In this document: in pieces, positions 25,507 through 34,702 of the stretch
How the letters are laid out: each line of letters starts with the position of its first letter
Position numbering within the stretch: the first letter of the stretch is position 1
Program-made: the position numbers and the translations under genes
From: an uncultured Chloroflexota bacterium
Lineage (GTDB): Bacteria; Chloroflexota; Anaerolineae; Anaerolineales; Villigracilaceae
Assembly: GCA_900696595.1 (NCBI GenBank)
Contig: CAADGT010000175.1
Location: forward strand, 1 to 61,770
Direction: 5' to 3'
Length of the DNA: 61,770 bases
The notes under the pieces: model-generated
The model's input: the letters and a program-made list of their open reading frames with translations, nothing else
Told to the model about the DNA's origin: nothing
The model's database searches: none

Positions 25507-26850
25507 TCATCCTTTATTTTCGGTCCATTTCATCCCCTTCAACTTTTCGTAATCTTCCGGTTCGTCCACATCGAACAGGAGTGTGTCGTCATGCCAGGGG
25601 AGATAGGAGACGCGATGTTTATCGAATATCGCCCGCCCGCCCACGTCGCCTTCCAGTTGCTTTAGATCCGCGAAGGCGGCGCGGTCGAACAGCACGGGGT
25701 TGGCGCGTTTTTCCTCCAACACGAGCGGCGCAAGAATGGTTTGACGCTCGCTCCAATGAGACTCGACCAGCGCGCGGATGACTTCGACCGGAACCTGCGG
25801 TTGGTCGGCGAGCAGAAAGACCGCCGAACCGACATTTTGCGGAAGCGCGGATAACCCGGCTTGGATCGAAGTCGCCTGTCCTTGCGCGTATGCGGGATTG
25901 TGAGTCAACTTGATGGGCAGGTCTCGTAGGTGGGACTCAATGTCGGCGTGGCGAAAGCCGGAAACGACCACCACCGGCTCAAGTCCCGAACGAAGCGCGG
26001 TTTCGGTCACCTGGCGCACGAGGGATTTTCCATTCCAATCCAGCAGTTGCTTTGGCTGACCGTACCGGCTGGACGTTCCCGCGGCAAGGACGATGCCCGC
26101 CGCGCGTTCGATGAGTTGAAGGTTTTCCAGATGAAGCGAACCGACGATCCCCGCGTCGAAATCGTTCAGCAATTGGGGGGCGATTCTGCCGGCGCTCGAT
26201 AAAAGTTCCGGCGTCTCAGCCTGGTTGAGCAGGGCGATGCGTTTCGCGTTTTGTGGAATGTTCTTCAACGCTCCCTGCGGATGAGTCAGGTATTTCAAAA
26301 GGGTTTGCGGCGCGATGGTTTCGCCCATCGCCAGCCCGGTGAGGTCCGAAAAAATTTTCGCGCGGTGGATGTTTTCCTCGTTCAAGGGTTTGCCCAATGC
26401 GGATAACCCGCTGACGTGAACGACGATCTCGGCAAAGGCGGGAATGGGCGGTTCGTGTTCGGCGGGCGCTTTGAGCGGTTTTTGGCGCGAACCGTCCGCT
26501 TCGATGAGCAGGGGGATGTTTTTTTGCCGGGAAACGGCGCGGATCCATTGCAGCGAATTTTCGTCAACGGGCTTCGTCCTGCCGCCTTCGGTTTCGCCGG
26601 TAAACAGGACGACGCCTTCGTCGGGGATTCGGATCTCATCCGCGCCGACGGTTATATGACGGTCCGCCAGCGGGATTTGCCAGGCCGCAAGATGGGTTGT
26701 CGCCGCGACGAAGACCGCGTTTTGTTTGTTCCTCTCCGCCCACAATCGCGCGACCTTGAACATGGCGGTTGTCTTTCCGCCGGAGCCGGTAAAACACAGG
26801 ACAGGCGGGCTGGGGGTTTGGTCGAGTCTCAGGGCGCGGAAAATATTCAT
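25507..26850 (-). CDS. YqeC-MocA fusion, Se/Mo hydroxylase maturation
   Basis: 447 residues. N-terminal half is YqeC-like: P-loop CFTGSGGKTTAMFK near residue 20, VAATTHLAAWQIP, LIEADGSRQKPLKAP. C-terminal half (from about 250) is MocA-like: GIVLAAGTSSRYGQPKQLLDW, FLLADQPQVP, RANPVLF. YqeC is linked to maturation of selenium-dependent molybdenum hydroxylases, so the fusion probably works on the molybdenum cofactor with the adjacent MocA. ATG 26850 is preferred over an upstream ATG at 26952, whose extra residues are low-complexity and unlike the family. Confidence 0.85.
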   Translation of the reverse strand: MNIFRALRLDQTPSPPVLCFTGSGGKTTAMFKVARLWAERNKQNAVFVAATTHLAAWQIPLADRHITVGADEIRIPDEGVVLFTGETEGGRTKPVDENSLQWIRAVSRQKNIPLLIEADGSRQKPLKAPAEHEPPIPAFAEIVVHVSGLSALGKPLNEENIHRAKIFSDLTGLAMGETIAPQTLLKYLTHPQGALKNIPQNAKRIALLNQAETPELLSSAGRIAPQLLNDFDAGIVGSLHLENLQLIERAAGIVLAAGTSSRYGQPKQLLDWNGKSLVRQVTETALRSGLEPVVVVSGFRHADIESHLRDLPIKLTHNPAYAQGQATSIQAGLSALPQNVGSAVFLLADQPQVPVEVIRALVESHWSERQTILAPLVLEEKRANPVLFDRAAFADLKQLEGDVGGRAIFDKHRVSYLPWHDDTLLFDVDEPEDYEKLKGMKWTENKG

Positions 26851-26929
26851 GATCGTTTCGCGTTCATTGTAATTGTATGATAGAAACCCGGCGCCCGGTA
26901 AGGGCGGCCCAAAAGCGGACGGAAGGTCG

Positions 26930-26935
26930 TATAAT
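26930..26935 (+). promoter_or_regulatory. -10 box of the response regulator gene
   Basis: TATAAT about 40 bp before ATG 26976 in the divergent gap. The same bases also contain an in-frame ATG (26934) behind GGAAGG, so an alternative start 14 codons upstream cannot be excluded. Confidence 0.4.
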
Positions 26936-26975
26936 GGGAGCGCCTTTACCATCTGTTATGAACAAGAGCGCGACC

Positions 26976-27875
26976 ATGGAAAAACCCGTTGCATTGATCG
27001 TAGAAGACGACCGCGACATTGTCGCCCTCTTCCGGCATGTGCTGGACGTTGCCGGGTATCAGACCGAGATCGTCCTGGACGGCAGAGACGCCATGGACCG
27101 CCTTGAGGCGATGCGTCCAAATATCGTCCTGCTGGATTTGCAATTGCCGAGGTTGTCCGGGGTGGAGATTCTCAAGCGTATGCGCGACGATGAACGACTT
27201 ATGCGCGTGCCGGTGGTGGTCATTACCGCCTATGCTCCATACGCCGACAGCCTGCCCGTCGAACCGGATTTGTTGTTGCTCAAACCGGTGGATATCAACC
27301 AGTTGAGCAGTCTCGTTCAGCGCCTGCAAGCCACGCAAGGCGCGCTCGACGAACCCTCGCACGATATCGTCACCGGTTTGTACGCTCTGCCTTTTTTCAG
27401 CGTCCGCCTGACTTTTTCGCTGGAGCGCATCAAACAGAGTTCGTTCCGTCGTTTCGGCGTTCTGTTTGTGGATGTGACGCCGATGGACGAATTGAAACTT
27501 CACCTTGACGAGGCCGAGATGCGCGCATTTTTGCGGAAACTTGCCGATCAATTTCGCGTCACGCTTCGCCCCACGGATACGATGGCTTGGTCTTCCGAAA
27601 AGAATCTATTCCTGACCTTGATCGAAGACATCCCCACGCCTGAGACGCCGCTCAGGATCGCCAGCCGCCTGCGCGACGCCATGAAGCGTTTTCTCGATGC
27701 GAACGATCGCGGGCTTGGTTTGCGCGCCAATTTGGGGGTTCTGCTCTGCGATGCGGAGTACGGCGGGATCGAGGGCATCTTTGACGATCTTGAAACCGCC
27801 CGCAATCAGTTGCGCGCAGGCTTATACACCAACCCGTCCATTTTCGACCGGGAGATGTTGCGCGAGAGACGCTAG
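26976..27875 (+). CDS. response regulator with a degenerate GGDEF domain
   Basis: 299 residues. REC domain (about 1-120) has the acidic pair in LIVEDDRDI, phospho-acceptor Asp in VLLDLQLPRLSG and Lys in LLKPVDI. The second domain starts DIVTGLYALPFFSVRL and has VLFVDVTPMD, the landmarks of diguanylate cyclases, but the GGDEF loop is replaced by SSEKN, so it should not make c-di-GMP. It may bind GTP or act through protein contacts. It lies beside the large signalling operon and converges with its last gene, so it is a possible phospho-acceptor for that kinase. In-frame starts exist at 26934 and 26958. Confidence 0.85.
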   Translation: MEKPVALIVEDDRDIVALFRHVLDVAGYQTEIVLDGRDAMDRLEAMRPNIVLLDLQLPRLSGVEILKRMRDDERLMRVPVVVITAYAPYADSLPVEPDLLLLKPVDINQLSSLVQRLQATQGALDEPSHDIVTGLYALPFFSVRLTFSLERIKQSSFRRFGVLFVDVTPMDELKLHLDEAEMRAFLRKLADQFRVTLRPTDTMAWSSEKNLFLTLIEDIPTPETPLRIASRLRDAMKRFLDANDRGLGLRANLGVLLCDAEYGGIEGIFDDLETARNQLRAGLYTNPSIFDREMLRERR

Positions 27876-27896
27876 GCAGGGATCAACCGGAGGCGG

Positions 27897-28853
27897 TCAT
27901 TCGTAAGGACCGAACGTATCGCGCGGCAGGGCAGGCGGGCGGATCCAGGATAGCCAGCCGGTTTTTGCGGCGGGGGCAAACGGGGCGGGCTTTTCGTAGG
28001 TCACAAGCGTCAGACTGGCGGCGAGCGCGAGCGCGCCGAGCCATTGCGTGACGGAAAGGCTTTCGCCCAGAAGCAGGTGGCTGAAAAGGATGGCGATCAG
28101 CAGTTCGGCGAGTCCCAGAAGCGCGGTCTGCATCCCGCCGATCTTTTTGACGCCCAGGAACAAAGCCACGCGCGAGAAGACGGTTACGAAAGTCAGGCAC
28201 CCCACGGGGTACCACGAGACATCCGCGGCGGGCAGGCGGCGGTCGAAGATCAGGTAGGCTGGAATGACGATCAGGCTCATGGCGAGCAGGGTATAGAGGG
28301 CGACAGTTGGGGCGGGGACTTCGTATAAGACGCGCTGATTAATTGGGAGGTGCATGGCGTAAAGGACAGCCGCAACAAGCATCATTGCCACTCCGCCAAA
28401 ATCAAGGGGCTGGCGGGGGATGTTTGTCAATAGCAGGACGGCTATTGCGGCGAGGGTGATGCGGAAGATCGTCAGGCGGCTCGGCGGTTGATGGTCGAGG
28501 ATCAGCCATAGGGCGACGAAAAAAGGATAGAGCGAATAGAGCATCTGCCCCACGCTTGCTTCGAGCCTTTGGAGCGCGAGATAATAGAAGACCGAGCCGA
28601 GTCCGTTGATCGCTCCCGCCAGCCCGCAGCCGATCAGACCGACCGGGAAGATGTAAAAATATTTCCGCTGGAACAGCGCCATGAACAGGACCATGATCCC
28701 CGCCGCCAGCCCTGTGCGCAGGGCGACGACGGCAAGCGGCGAAAATCCCTGGGTGATCGCCAGTTTGCCAAACACGGGAGCCGTTCCAAGAAAGATCGCG
28801 GATGTGAACGCCGCGGCGATCCCTGCTTTTCGTTTTGTTGCCAATCGCGCCAA
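27897..28853 (-). CDS. EamA-family (DMT) exporter
   Basis: 318 residues, ten predicted membrane helices in two repeated halves, as in DMT transporters. Some members (RhtA type) export threonine and homoserine, others nucleotides or drugs; the sequence alone does not give the substrate. Last gene of the 32-kb signalling operon, 17 bp after a threonine synthase-REC fusion, so amino-acid export is plausible (inference). TTG 28853 is used; the in-frame TTG at 28844 has better spacing to AAAGG. Confidence 0.85.
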   Translation of the reverse strand: MARLATKRKAGIAAAFTSAIFLGTAPVFGKLAITQGFSPLAVVALRTGLAAGIMVLFMALFQRKYFYIFPVGLIGCGLAGAINGLGSVFYYLALQRLEASVGQMLYSLYPFFVALWLILDHQPPSRLTIFRITLAAIAVLLLTNIPRQPLDFGGVAMMLVAAVLYAMHLPINQRVLYEVPAPTVALYTLLAMSLIVIPAYLIFDRRLPAADVSWYPVGCLTFVTVFSRVALFLGVKKIGGMQTALLGLAELLIAILFSHLLLGESLSVTQWLGALALAASLTLVTYEKPAPFAPAAKTGWLSWIRPPALPRDTFGPYE

Positions 28854-28870
28854 CCTTTGTTCGTTGCGGG

Positions 28871-30526
28871 TTACTTGAGGAGCGAGCGCACCTCTTCGAG
28901 AAACTCATCGTTGAGAAAGTCGCCCTTTTGCAGGAGCGCCTGGATATGGCCGCCCAGCCGGTTCTTTTCGTCCGGAGTCAGTTCTTTTGCCGTGGCGACG
29001 ATGATCGGGATGGTCGCCGTCTCGGGGATGGCGCGCAACGCCTCGATCACCGAAAATCCGTCCATCTCGGGCATCATCAAATCGAGGATGATCAGATCGG
29101 GCAGTTCGCGTTTGACCAGGTCCAGCCCGGCGCGTCCGTTTTCCGCCTCGAGGATCGTGAAATTGCCCTGCGACTGCAAAATGCGCCGGATCAGCCGCCG
29201 CGCTTCGAGCGTATCCTCCACGATGACGATCTTCGGGAATCGCTCCGGCGCCACCTGGGTCAGCGCGGAGAGCAGACCCTCCTCCTGCGGCGCCTGGGTC
29301 AGCGACGGGAACTTGACATCGCGCGACCAATTCTCGCCCAAGATCGCCTGTTCGGCGGGCATGGTATGTCCTGTGCAATTGATCACCACAGTGTCGCTGG
29401 GTTTGATGATTCCTGCGCGAATCAGTTTGAACAATCCGGCAAAGGCGGCGCCGGCGGCGGGTTCGGCGGAGATCCCCTCCATTTTGGCAAGGACGTGCAT
29501 GGCGCGAAAGGCTTCTTCGTCGGTCACGCTTTCGAAGGCGCCGCCGGTCGAATCTACATGCGCGCGCAGGAATTCATAGGCGCGTCCCGGGTCGCCGGTG
29601 GCGAGCGTTTCGATGCGCGTCTTCGGCGATGCGACGGGCTCTGCTTTGGCCAGCCCTTTTTTCCAACTGTGTACCATGGGGGCGCAACCGTCCGCCTGAA
29701 TCGGCGCAAAGGCGGGGATGCGTTCCACCCAGCCCATTTGCCGCATTTCACGAACCCCCTTATAGACCCCCAGCGGACCCATTCCGCCGCTGACGGCTTG
29801 CACATACCAGTCCGGCGCGCGCAGAGGCGCGTTCTCCGCCGCTCCAAGCGCCATGCTGAGTTGGTCTGCGATCTCGAAGGCGATGGTCTTCATCGCTTCG
29901 ATGGATGTGATCGTGCGCGCGCCCATATCGAGGTAGAGGTTGCGCTGGCGGGCGAATTCGGCGGCGACCTGTTTGCATTGATCGTAGGACCCGGTGATCT
30001 TGATGACCTGGCTGCCGTACAGGGCGATCTCGCGCATCTTGACCGACGGAACGAGGCTGGTGACGAATGCCCAGAGTTTCATCCCCGCCCGCGAGGCGTA
30101 CGCGGAATATGAGATGGCGACATTGCCGGTCGAAGCCGCCACCATTTCGGTGATGCCCGCTTCTTTCAACGCGGCGATGGTGACCGCGGCTTGCCTGTCC
30201 TTGAACGAAGCCGTCGGTCCTTGGCGCTCGTCCTTGATGAAAATGTTCGGGCATCCCAGCATCATACCGAGATTACCCGCGCGGATCAACGGCGTATAGC
30301 CCTCGCCCAGCGAAAGCCCTGGGTTTGGGTTGCGGACGGGTAAAAGTTCTCTGCGCCGCCAAAGGTCGTATCCCCTTGAGAGTACCTTTTCCGGCAAGGT
30401 TTTGGCAAGCAGTTCGTAGTCATACTCCGCTTCGCGCCACTGGCTGCCGCATTTCGGGCAGGCGGTGGCGGCGGGGAAGTAGGGGGCGTTATGCCCGCAA
30501 TCCAGACATTTGATGATGAACGACAA
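28871..30526 (-). CDS. threonine synthase fused to a response-regulator REC domain
   Basis: 551 residues in one uninterrupted frame. Residues 1-430 are threonine synthase-like (fold type II PLP): N-terminal Cys4 zinc ribbon (Cys7, 10, 23, 26), LGEGYTPL, PLP lysine in GPTASFKDRQ (Lys109), phosphate loop ASTGNVAIS. The usual reaction is O-phosphohomoserine to threonine. Residues 432-551 are a complete REC domain: IVIVEDT, acceptor Asp482 in LIILDLMMPEMDG, Lys in LLQKGDF. This REC resembles the last REC of the hybrid kinase just upstream (both end TP-x2-K-N-x-L...L-L-x-K-G). Start is TTG behind AGGAG. A metabolic enzyme as output of a phosphorelay is very unusual. Confidence 0.9.
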   Translation of the reverse strand: MSFIIKCLDCGHNAPYFPAATACPKCGSQWREAEYDYELLAKTLPEKVLSRGYDLWRRRELLPVRNPNPGLSLGEGYTPLIRAGNLGMMLGCPNIFIKDERQGPTASFKDRQAAVTIAALKEAGITEMVAASTGNVAISYSAYASRAGMKLWAFVTSLVPSVKMREIALYGSQVIKITGSYDQCKQVAAEFARQRNLYLDMGARTITSIEAMKTIAFEIADQLSMALGAAENAPLRAPDWYVQAVSGGMGPLGVYKGVREMRQMGWVERIPAFAPIQADGCAPMVHSWKKGLAKAEPVASPKTRIETLATGDPGRAYEFLRAHVDSTGGAFESVTDEEAFRAMHVLAKMEGISAEPAAGAAFAGLFKLIRAGIIKPSDTVVINCTGHTMPAEQAILGENWSRDVKFPSLTQAPQEEGLLSALTQVAPERFPKIVIVEDTLEARRLIRRILQSQGNFTILEAENGRAGLDLVKRELPDLIILDLMMPEMDGFSVIEALRAIPETATIPIIVATAKELTPDEKNRLGGHIQALLQKGDFLNDEFLEEVRSLLK

Positions 30527-30550
30527 AACGGAGCTCCTGTGACGGTTCGG

Positions 30551-33500
30551 TTATTTCCCAGCCTTAAGTCTTTCCAGCGATCGTTGAAGGGAGGTGAGCA
30601 ATTCCTTCTCTGTGAAGGCGCCCTTGGTCAACAGGCGCTGACCGAACTCTTTTAATTGATTTTTCTGTTCGGGCGTGATGTCCATGCCGCTGATGACGAT
30701 GGTCGGGATGTCGCGCAGCCTGCGATCCGCCTGCATCTGTTCGAGAATCTGAAAGCCGTCCATCTCGGGCATGAACAGATCGAGAATGATGGCGTGAGGC
30801 GGGTTTCCGGAAGAGAGCGCCGCCCAGCCGTTCTGCCCGCCTTCGGCGAGGATGGGTTTGTACCTGCCGTCGTCAATCAGCATCTTTCCGATCAGGCGCA
30901 CGTCGTTCGGGTTGTCGTCAATCACCAGCACTTCGCGGATGGACCCGTCGGCGTTCAAACGGTCGAGCGAATTGACCAGGTCTTCTTCGAGAATGGGTTT
31001 GACGAGATAGTCCGACGCGCCGAGATGGAACCCCTTTTCAATATCTTCGACAATGCTGCAAATGATGACCGGGATGTTGCGCGTCTCCGCGTTCGATTTC
31101 AGGGCGTCCAGCACTGTCCAGCCGTCGGTGCCGGGCATCATGATATCGAGGGTGATGGCGAAGGGCTTGACTCTGCGGGCAGCCTCCACCGCCCGCGCCG
31201 GGTCGGTGAGCGGCTCCACGCGAAAACCTTCCGGGTGGAGATATCGTTGATACAACCCGATCACCTGCGGGTCGTCGTCTATGGTGAGAATCGTCTTGTG
31301 ACTCTCGACCTCCGCCTCAAGTTCCTTGTGATAAAGCGGCAAAGTGAAGTGGAAGGCGCTCCCCTTGTTGATTTCACTTTCGACCCATATCTCGCCGCCG
31401 TGCATGTTGATCAACTGCTTGCAGATGGACAAGCCCAAACCCGTGCCGCCGCTCTTGCGCGTCGGGGAGGCGTCCACCTGGGAGAAGGCTTGGAAGAGTT
31501 TCTCCTGATCTCTGGGGGAGATGCCGGGTCCCGTGTCGATGACGCTAATGCGGACGAGCCGCCGCCCGTCTTGCCTGTAGGGTTCGACGTTGACCGTGAT
31601 CGAGCCTTCCTCCGTGAACTTGACCGCGTTCGAGATCAGGTTGATCATCACCTGGCGGATGCGGATCGCGTCGGCGCGGACGGCGGGCGTCTCCGGCGCG
31701 ACGAACTGGCGTAGTTCGATCGGTTTATCCTTGACGATGCCGCTCATGGTGGATAGCACGCTGTGAATCAGGTCGCCCACGTTGACCTCGTCGAAGGCGA
31801 GTTCCATCTTACCGGCTTCGATCTTCGCCTGGTCGAGGATGTCGTTGATGAGACCCAGAAGGTGCTGACCGGAATTATAGATGGCAGTCAGGTCTTGTTG
31901 CATCAACTCGGTCACGGGTCCGTCTATGCCTTTGAGGATCACGCGCGAAAAACCGATGATCGAGTTCAACGGTGTGCGCAGTTCGTGGCTCATGTTGGCG
32001 AGGAACTGGCTTTTCAGGCGGTCCGCTTCGCGCATTTCCATGACCGCCTGTTGTGAGAGTTCGAACGAACGGGCGTTGTCAATCGCCACCGCCACCTGGT
32101 CGGCGAGGGTTTGCAGGACGGAGATTTCGTCTTCGTTGAAGGCGTTTATCTCCCGCGCCTGAATGTCAATCACGCCGATGATGCGGGGACCAATGCGCAG
32201 CGGAATGGCCGCCTCGGCGCGCGTATCGGAAAGCAGGGGCGACGCCGCATACAGGGGGTGTTCGAGGACGTTGTTTGCCACCAGCGGGCTTCCCGTCGAG
32301 GCGACCGAACCGACGATGGAGCGCTCATCCAGCCGGAGTTTGTGCTCCTGTTCCTTCATTTCCGCCCCGGCTTCGCCTGTGGCTTCTTTCAGTTCAAGTT
32401 TGAAACCGGTCTCCTCCACGATGTAGATGGCGGCGTGATAGAAATCGAAGCGTTCGGTAATCAGGTTCACCGTGCGGGCAAAGATTGTGTTCAGGTCGAG
32501 GATCGAAGTGACCAGTTTGCCGATCTCGGCTGAGACCGCCAGGTATTCGTTCCTGCGGCGGATGGCTTCTTCTGCTTTTTTACGCTCGGTGATGTCCCTT
32601 GCGATCCAGAAGACGCGGGTATTGTCCAGTTTGGTCAGGTTGGCGAGAAACCACAACGGTTGCCCGCCTATGTTCAATTCGTATTCGAATGCGATCTTTT
32701 CGTCCGAAGATAACGCTTCGCGCACCTTGCCGAGGAAATTATCGGCGATGTCCTGCGGCAGGAATTCGTGGAAGATCTTTCCCAGCATTTCATCGGGCGG
32801 GCGCACAAGCAGGGAGGGGTTGGTCGGCGCTATTTGTTCGTAGCGTCCGTCGCTGTTGATGACCAGCACGACATCGTCCATCGCGCTGAACAGCGTGCGC
32901 AGGTTCGCTTCGGAGCGTTCCTGCGCCTTCTGGCGTTCGGAGATTTCCTCGAACAACCTCGCGTTTTGAATCGCGATCGAAGCCTGGTTGGCGAACGCCT
33001 GCAAAAGTTCGAGATCGTCCTGGGTATAGACGTTGTATTCCTGATAATCCTGGACTGCCAGCGCGCCGATTGCTTCATTGCCCACCAGGATCGGCGTTCC
33101 AAGATAGGATTTCGCGGGTTCCCCGGCGGGGATCAGTCCCCTTTCCTTCGACCATTCGTCGGTGCCGTTTGTGATGAGGACGCTTTCCCCGGTGGAGATC
33201 ATGTGCGCGGTGATGCCTTGTCCGAGCGGCATACGGGTGATATTCAAGTCCGTCGCGGATTCAGTCACATTTTGCGGGAAGAGAATTTCTTTATTCTCGC
33301 GGTCGTAAAATGCAATGTAGAAATTCTTCGCATTCAAGAGCCTGCGAACGCCCCTGTAGACTTCCGATACGACCTGGTCCAGGGTCAGGCGCGAAGCCAG
33401 CGCCCTTCCCAGTTCGTTCAAGACCGCGGTTTCTTCCGCCCGTTTTTTGGTTTCCTGGAACAATTGCGCGTTTTCCAGCGCAAGGGAGAGTTGATCGGTC

Positions 33501-33913
33501 ACCTGGCGGATCAGCAATTGTTCGTCCGTCGTGAAGGTGCGCCCCTGGTTTTCGTCCACCATGCGCAGGATCGCCCAATTTTCTTCGCCGAGTTGTAGGG
33601 TGGTCGAATACGCCGACCCGGGAGACGAGTCGGATGGAATCGGATCGCTCAACGGGAGCAACGTGCCTGTATGACGGCGCGAGGTCTTCGCCGGCGTGGG
33701 CGCGGGAAGTGAGGCAGGCTTTGGGCTTGGATCAGGCTTGGGAACGCCGACGGGAGTCGCAGTCACAGATGAGGCGGGGCTTGCGTCCGCCTGGGGTGGA
33801 GGCGCGTCTTTCCCCGCCCCGGGCTTTGATCCGCGTTTCCCTGGGTTTTCCTCGGGCTTGACGTCTTTGAAAAGACCGTCAAGGCGTTTGCTGATTTTCT
33901 GTTTCTTTGGCAT
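30551..33913 (-). CDS. soluble hybrid histidine kinase (GAF-GAF-PAS-GAF-HisKA-HATPase-REC-REC)
   Basis: 1120 residues, no membrane helix. A Pro/Lys-rich N-terminus (1-100) precedes a partial GAF (100-155), GAF (165-315), PAS (330-450), GAF (465-610), the phosphoacceptor His in FLANMSHELRTPLNS, the ATPase (N-box NLISNAVKF, DTGPGIS, GTGLGLSI), and two REC domains (LTIDDDP...LDIMMPGTDG; LVIDDNP...LDLFMPEMDG). The only gene in the operon with a kinase domain, so probably the kinase that all eleven receptors feed into (inference). Its start overlaps the ParA gene end by 35 bp. No DNA-binding output. Confidence 0.92.
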   Translation of the reverse strand: MPKKQKISKRLDGLFKDVKPEENPGKRGSKPGAGKDAPPPQADASPASSVTATPVGVPKPDPSPKPASLPAPTPAKTSRRHTGTLLPLSDPIPSDSSPGSAYSTTLQLGEENWAILRMVDENQGRTFTTDEQLLIRQVTDQLSLALENAQLFQETKKRAEETAVLNELGRALASRLTLDQVVSEVYRGVRRLLNAKNFYIAFYDRENKEILFPQNVTESATDLNITRMPLGQGITAHMISTGESVLITNGTDEWSKERGLIPAGEPAKSYLGTPILVGNEAIGALAVQDYQEYNVYTQDDLELLQAFANQASIAIQNARLFEEISERQKAQERSEANLRTLFSAMDDVVLVINSDGRYEQIAPTNPSLLVRPPDEMLGKIFHEFLPQDIADNFLGKVREALSSDEKIAFEYELNIGGQPLWFLANLTKLDNTRVFWIARDITERKKAEEAIRRRNEYLAVSAEIGKLVTSILDLNTIFARTVNLITERFDFYHAAIYIVEETGFKLELKEATGEAGAEMKEQEHKLRLDERSIVGSVASTGSPLVANNVLEHPLYAASPLLSDTRAEAAIPLRIGPRIIGVIDIQAREINAFNEDEISVLQTLADQVAVAIDNARSFELSQQAVMEMREADRLKSQFLANMSHELRTPLNSIIGFSRVILKGIDGPVTELMQQDLTAIYNSGQHLLGLINDILDQAKIEAGKMELAFDEVNVGDLIHSVLSTMSGIVKDKPIELRQFVAPETPAVRADAIRIRQVMINLISNAVKFTEEGSITVNVEPYRQDGRRLVRISVIDTGPGISPRDQEKLFQAFSQVDASPTRKSGGTGLGLSICKQLINMHGGEIWVESEINKGSAFHFTLPLYHKELEAEVESHKTILTIDDDPQVIGLYQRYLHPEGFRVEPLTDPARAVEAARRVKPFAITLDIMMPGTDGWTVLDALKSNAETRNIPVIICSIVEDIEKGFHLGASDYLVKPILEEDLVNSLDRLNADGSIREVLVIDDNPNDVRLIGKMLIDDGRYKPILAEGGQNGWAALSSGNPPHAIILDLFMPEMDGFQILEQMQADRRLRDIPTIVISGMDITPEQKNQLKEFGQRLLTKGAFTEKELLTSLQRSLERLKAGK

Positions 33914-34667
33914 ATTCCATGAGTTCCTGCGCGAGGACGCGGTATTGGGTCGAGCCGCGCGCGGCGGGTTTGTACTGGGTGATGGGCTGCCCGGCGATGG
34001 GGCTTTCCCTGAGTTTTGTGTCCAGTTCGATCACGGTGTTGAAAACGCCCGCGCCGAAGGTGGAACGCAGCTGTTCATGGATGTTGCGGTGGGTGCGGTT
34101 GCGCCGATCCAGCATGGTGACGAGGATGCGATAAGAGAGGCTGGGGTTGTCCGTTTCGCGCGTGCGGCGGATGAGCCCCATCATGTTGCGGAGCGCGTAG
34201 GCGGAGAAGTATTCGGCCTGGGTGGGAATGAGCAACAGGTTTGCGGCGGCGAGCGCGTTGCGGGTGATGGCCCCAAGCGCGGGCGGGCAATCCATGACGA
34301 TGTATTCGTAAGGCATGGCGGGCGCCGATTGAATGGCGCGCTGGAGGATGGTGGTGTAGTTCGTGCGAACCGGCAGGAATTGTTCCGATGTTTCGATGCG
34401 CGAGCTGGATGGGATCAGATCGAGGTTTTCGATCTCGGTTTTGCGGCGCGCGTTGAGGAGCGGTTCATTGTCCAGCATGATGTTGCTTGAGGTCAACTCG
34501 CTTTCGCCCGGTTCCAAGCCCAGGGCGAGCGTGAGGTTCGCCTGCGCGTCGAGGTCTATTAATAGCGTGCGATTTCCCAATTCGGCCAGGGCGGCGCCCA
34601 GCGAGAGGGCGGTGGTGGTTTTGGCGACCCCGCCTTTTTCGTTGGAAACAGCGATGGTTTTTGGCAT
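33879..34667 (-). CDS. ParA/MinD-like ATPase
   Basis: 262 residues. Deviant Walker A EKGGVAKTTTALSLG, Walker A' LLIDLDAQANLT and Walker B YIVMDCPPALG are typical of ParA. There is no ParB or parS-like partner. ParA-type ATPases position plasmids, carboxysomes and, with ParC/PpfA, chemoreceptor arrays. In the middle of a receptor-kinase operon it may position a receptor cluster (inference). ATG 34667 has GAGG 5 bp upstream; an in-frame GTG at 34673 is less likely. Confidence 0.88.
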   Translation of the reverse strand: MPKTIAVSNEKGGVAKTTTALSLGAALAELGNRTLLIDLDAQANLTLALGLEPGESELTSSNIMLDNEPLLNARRKTEIENLDLIPSSSRIETSEQFLPVRTNYTTILQRAIQSAPAMPYEYIVMDCPPALGAITRNALAAANLLLIPTQAEYFSAYALRNMMGLIRRTRETDNPSLSYRILVTMLDRRNRTHRNIHEQLRSTFGAGVFNTVIELDTKLRESPIAGQPITQYKPAARGSTQYRVLAQELMEYAKETENQQTP

Positions 34668-34702
34668 AAACACCTCTACATTCCTTGTGCCTGCAACGGG
34701 TT

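Noticed and set aside
26976..27875. Calling the response regulator an active diguanylate cyclase
   Set aside because: The GGDEF loop is SSEKN, so the catalytic residues are missing.
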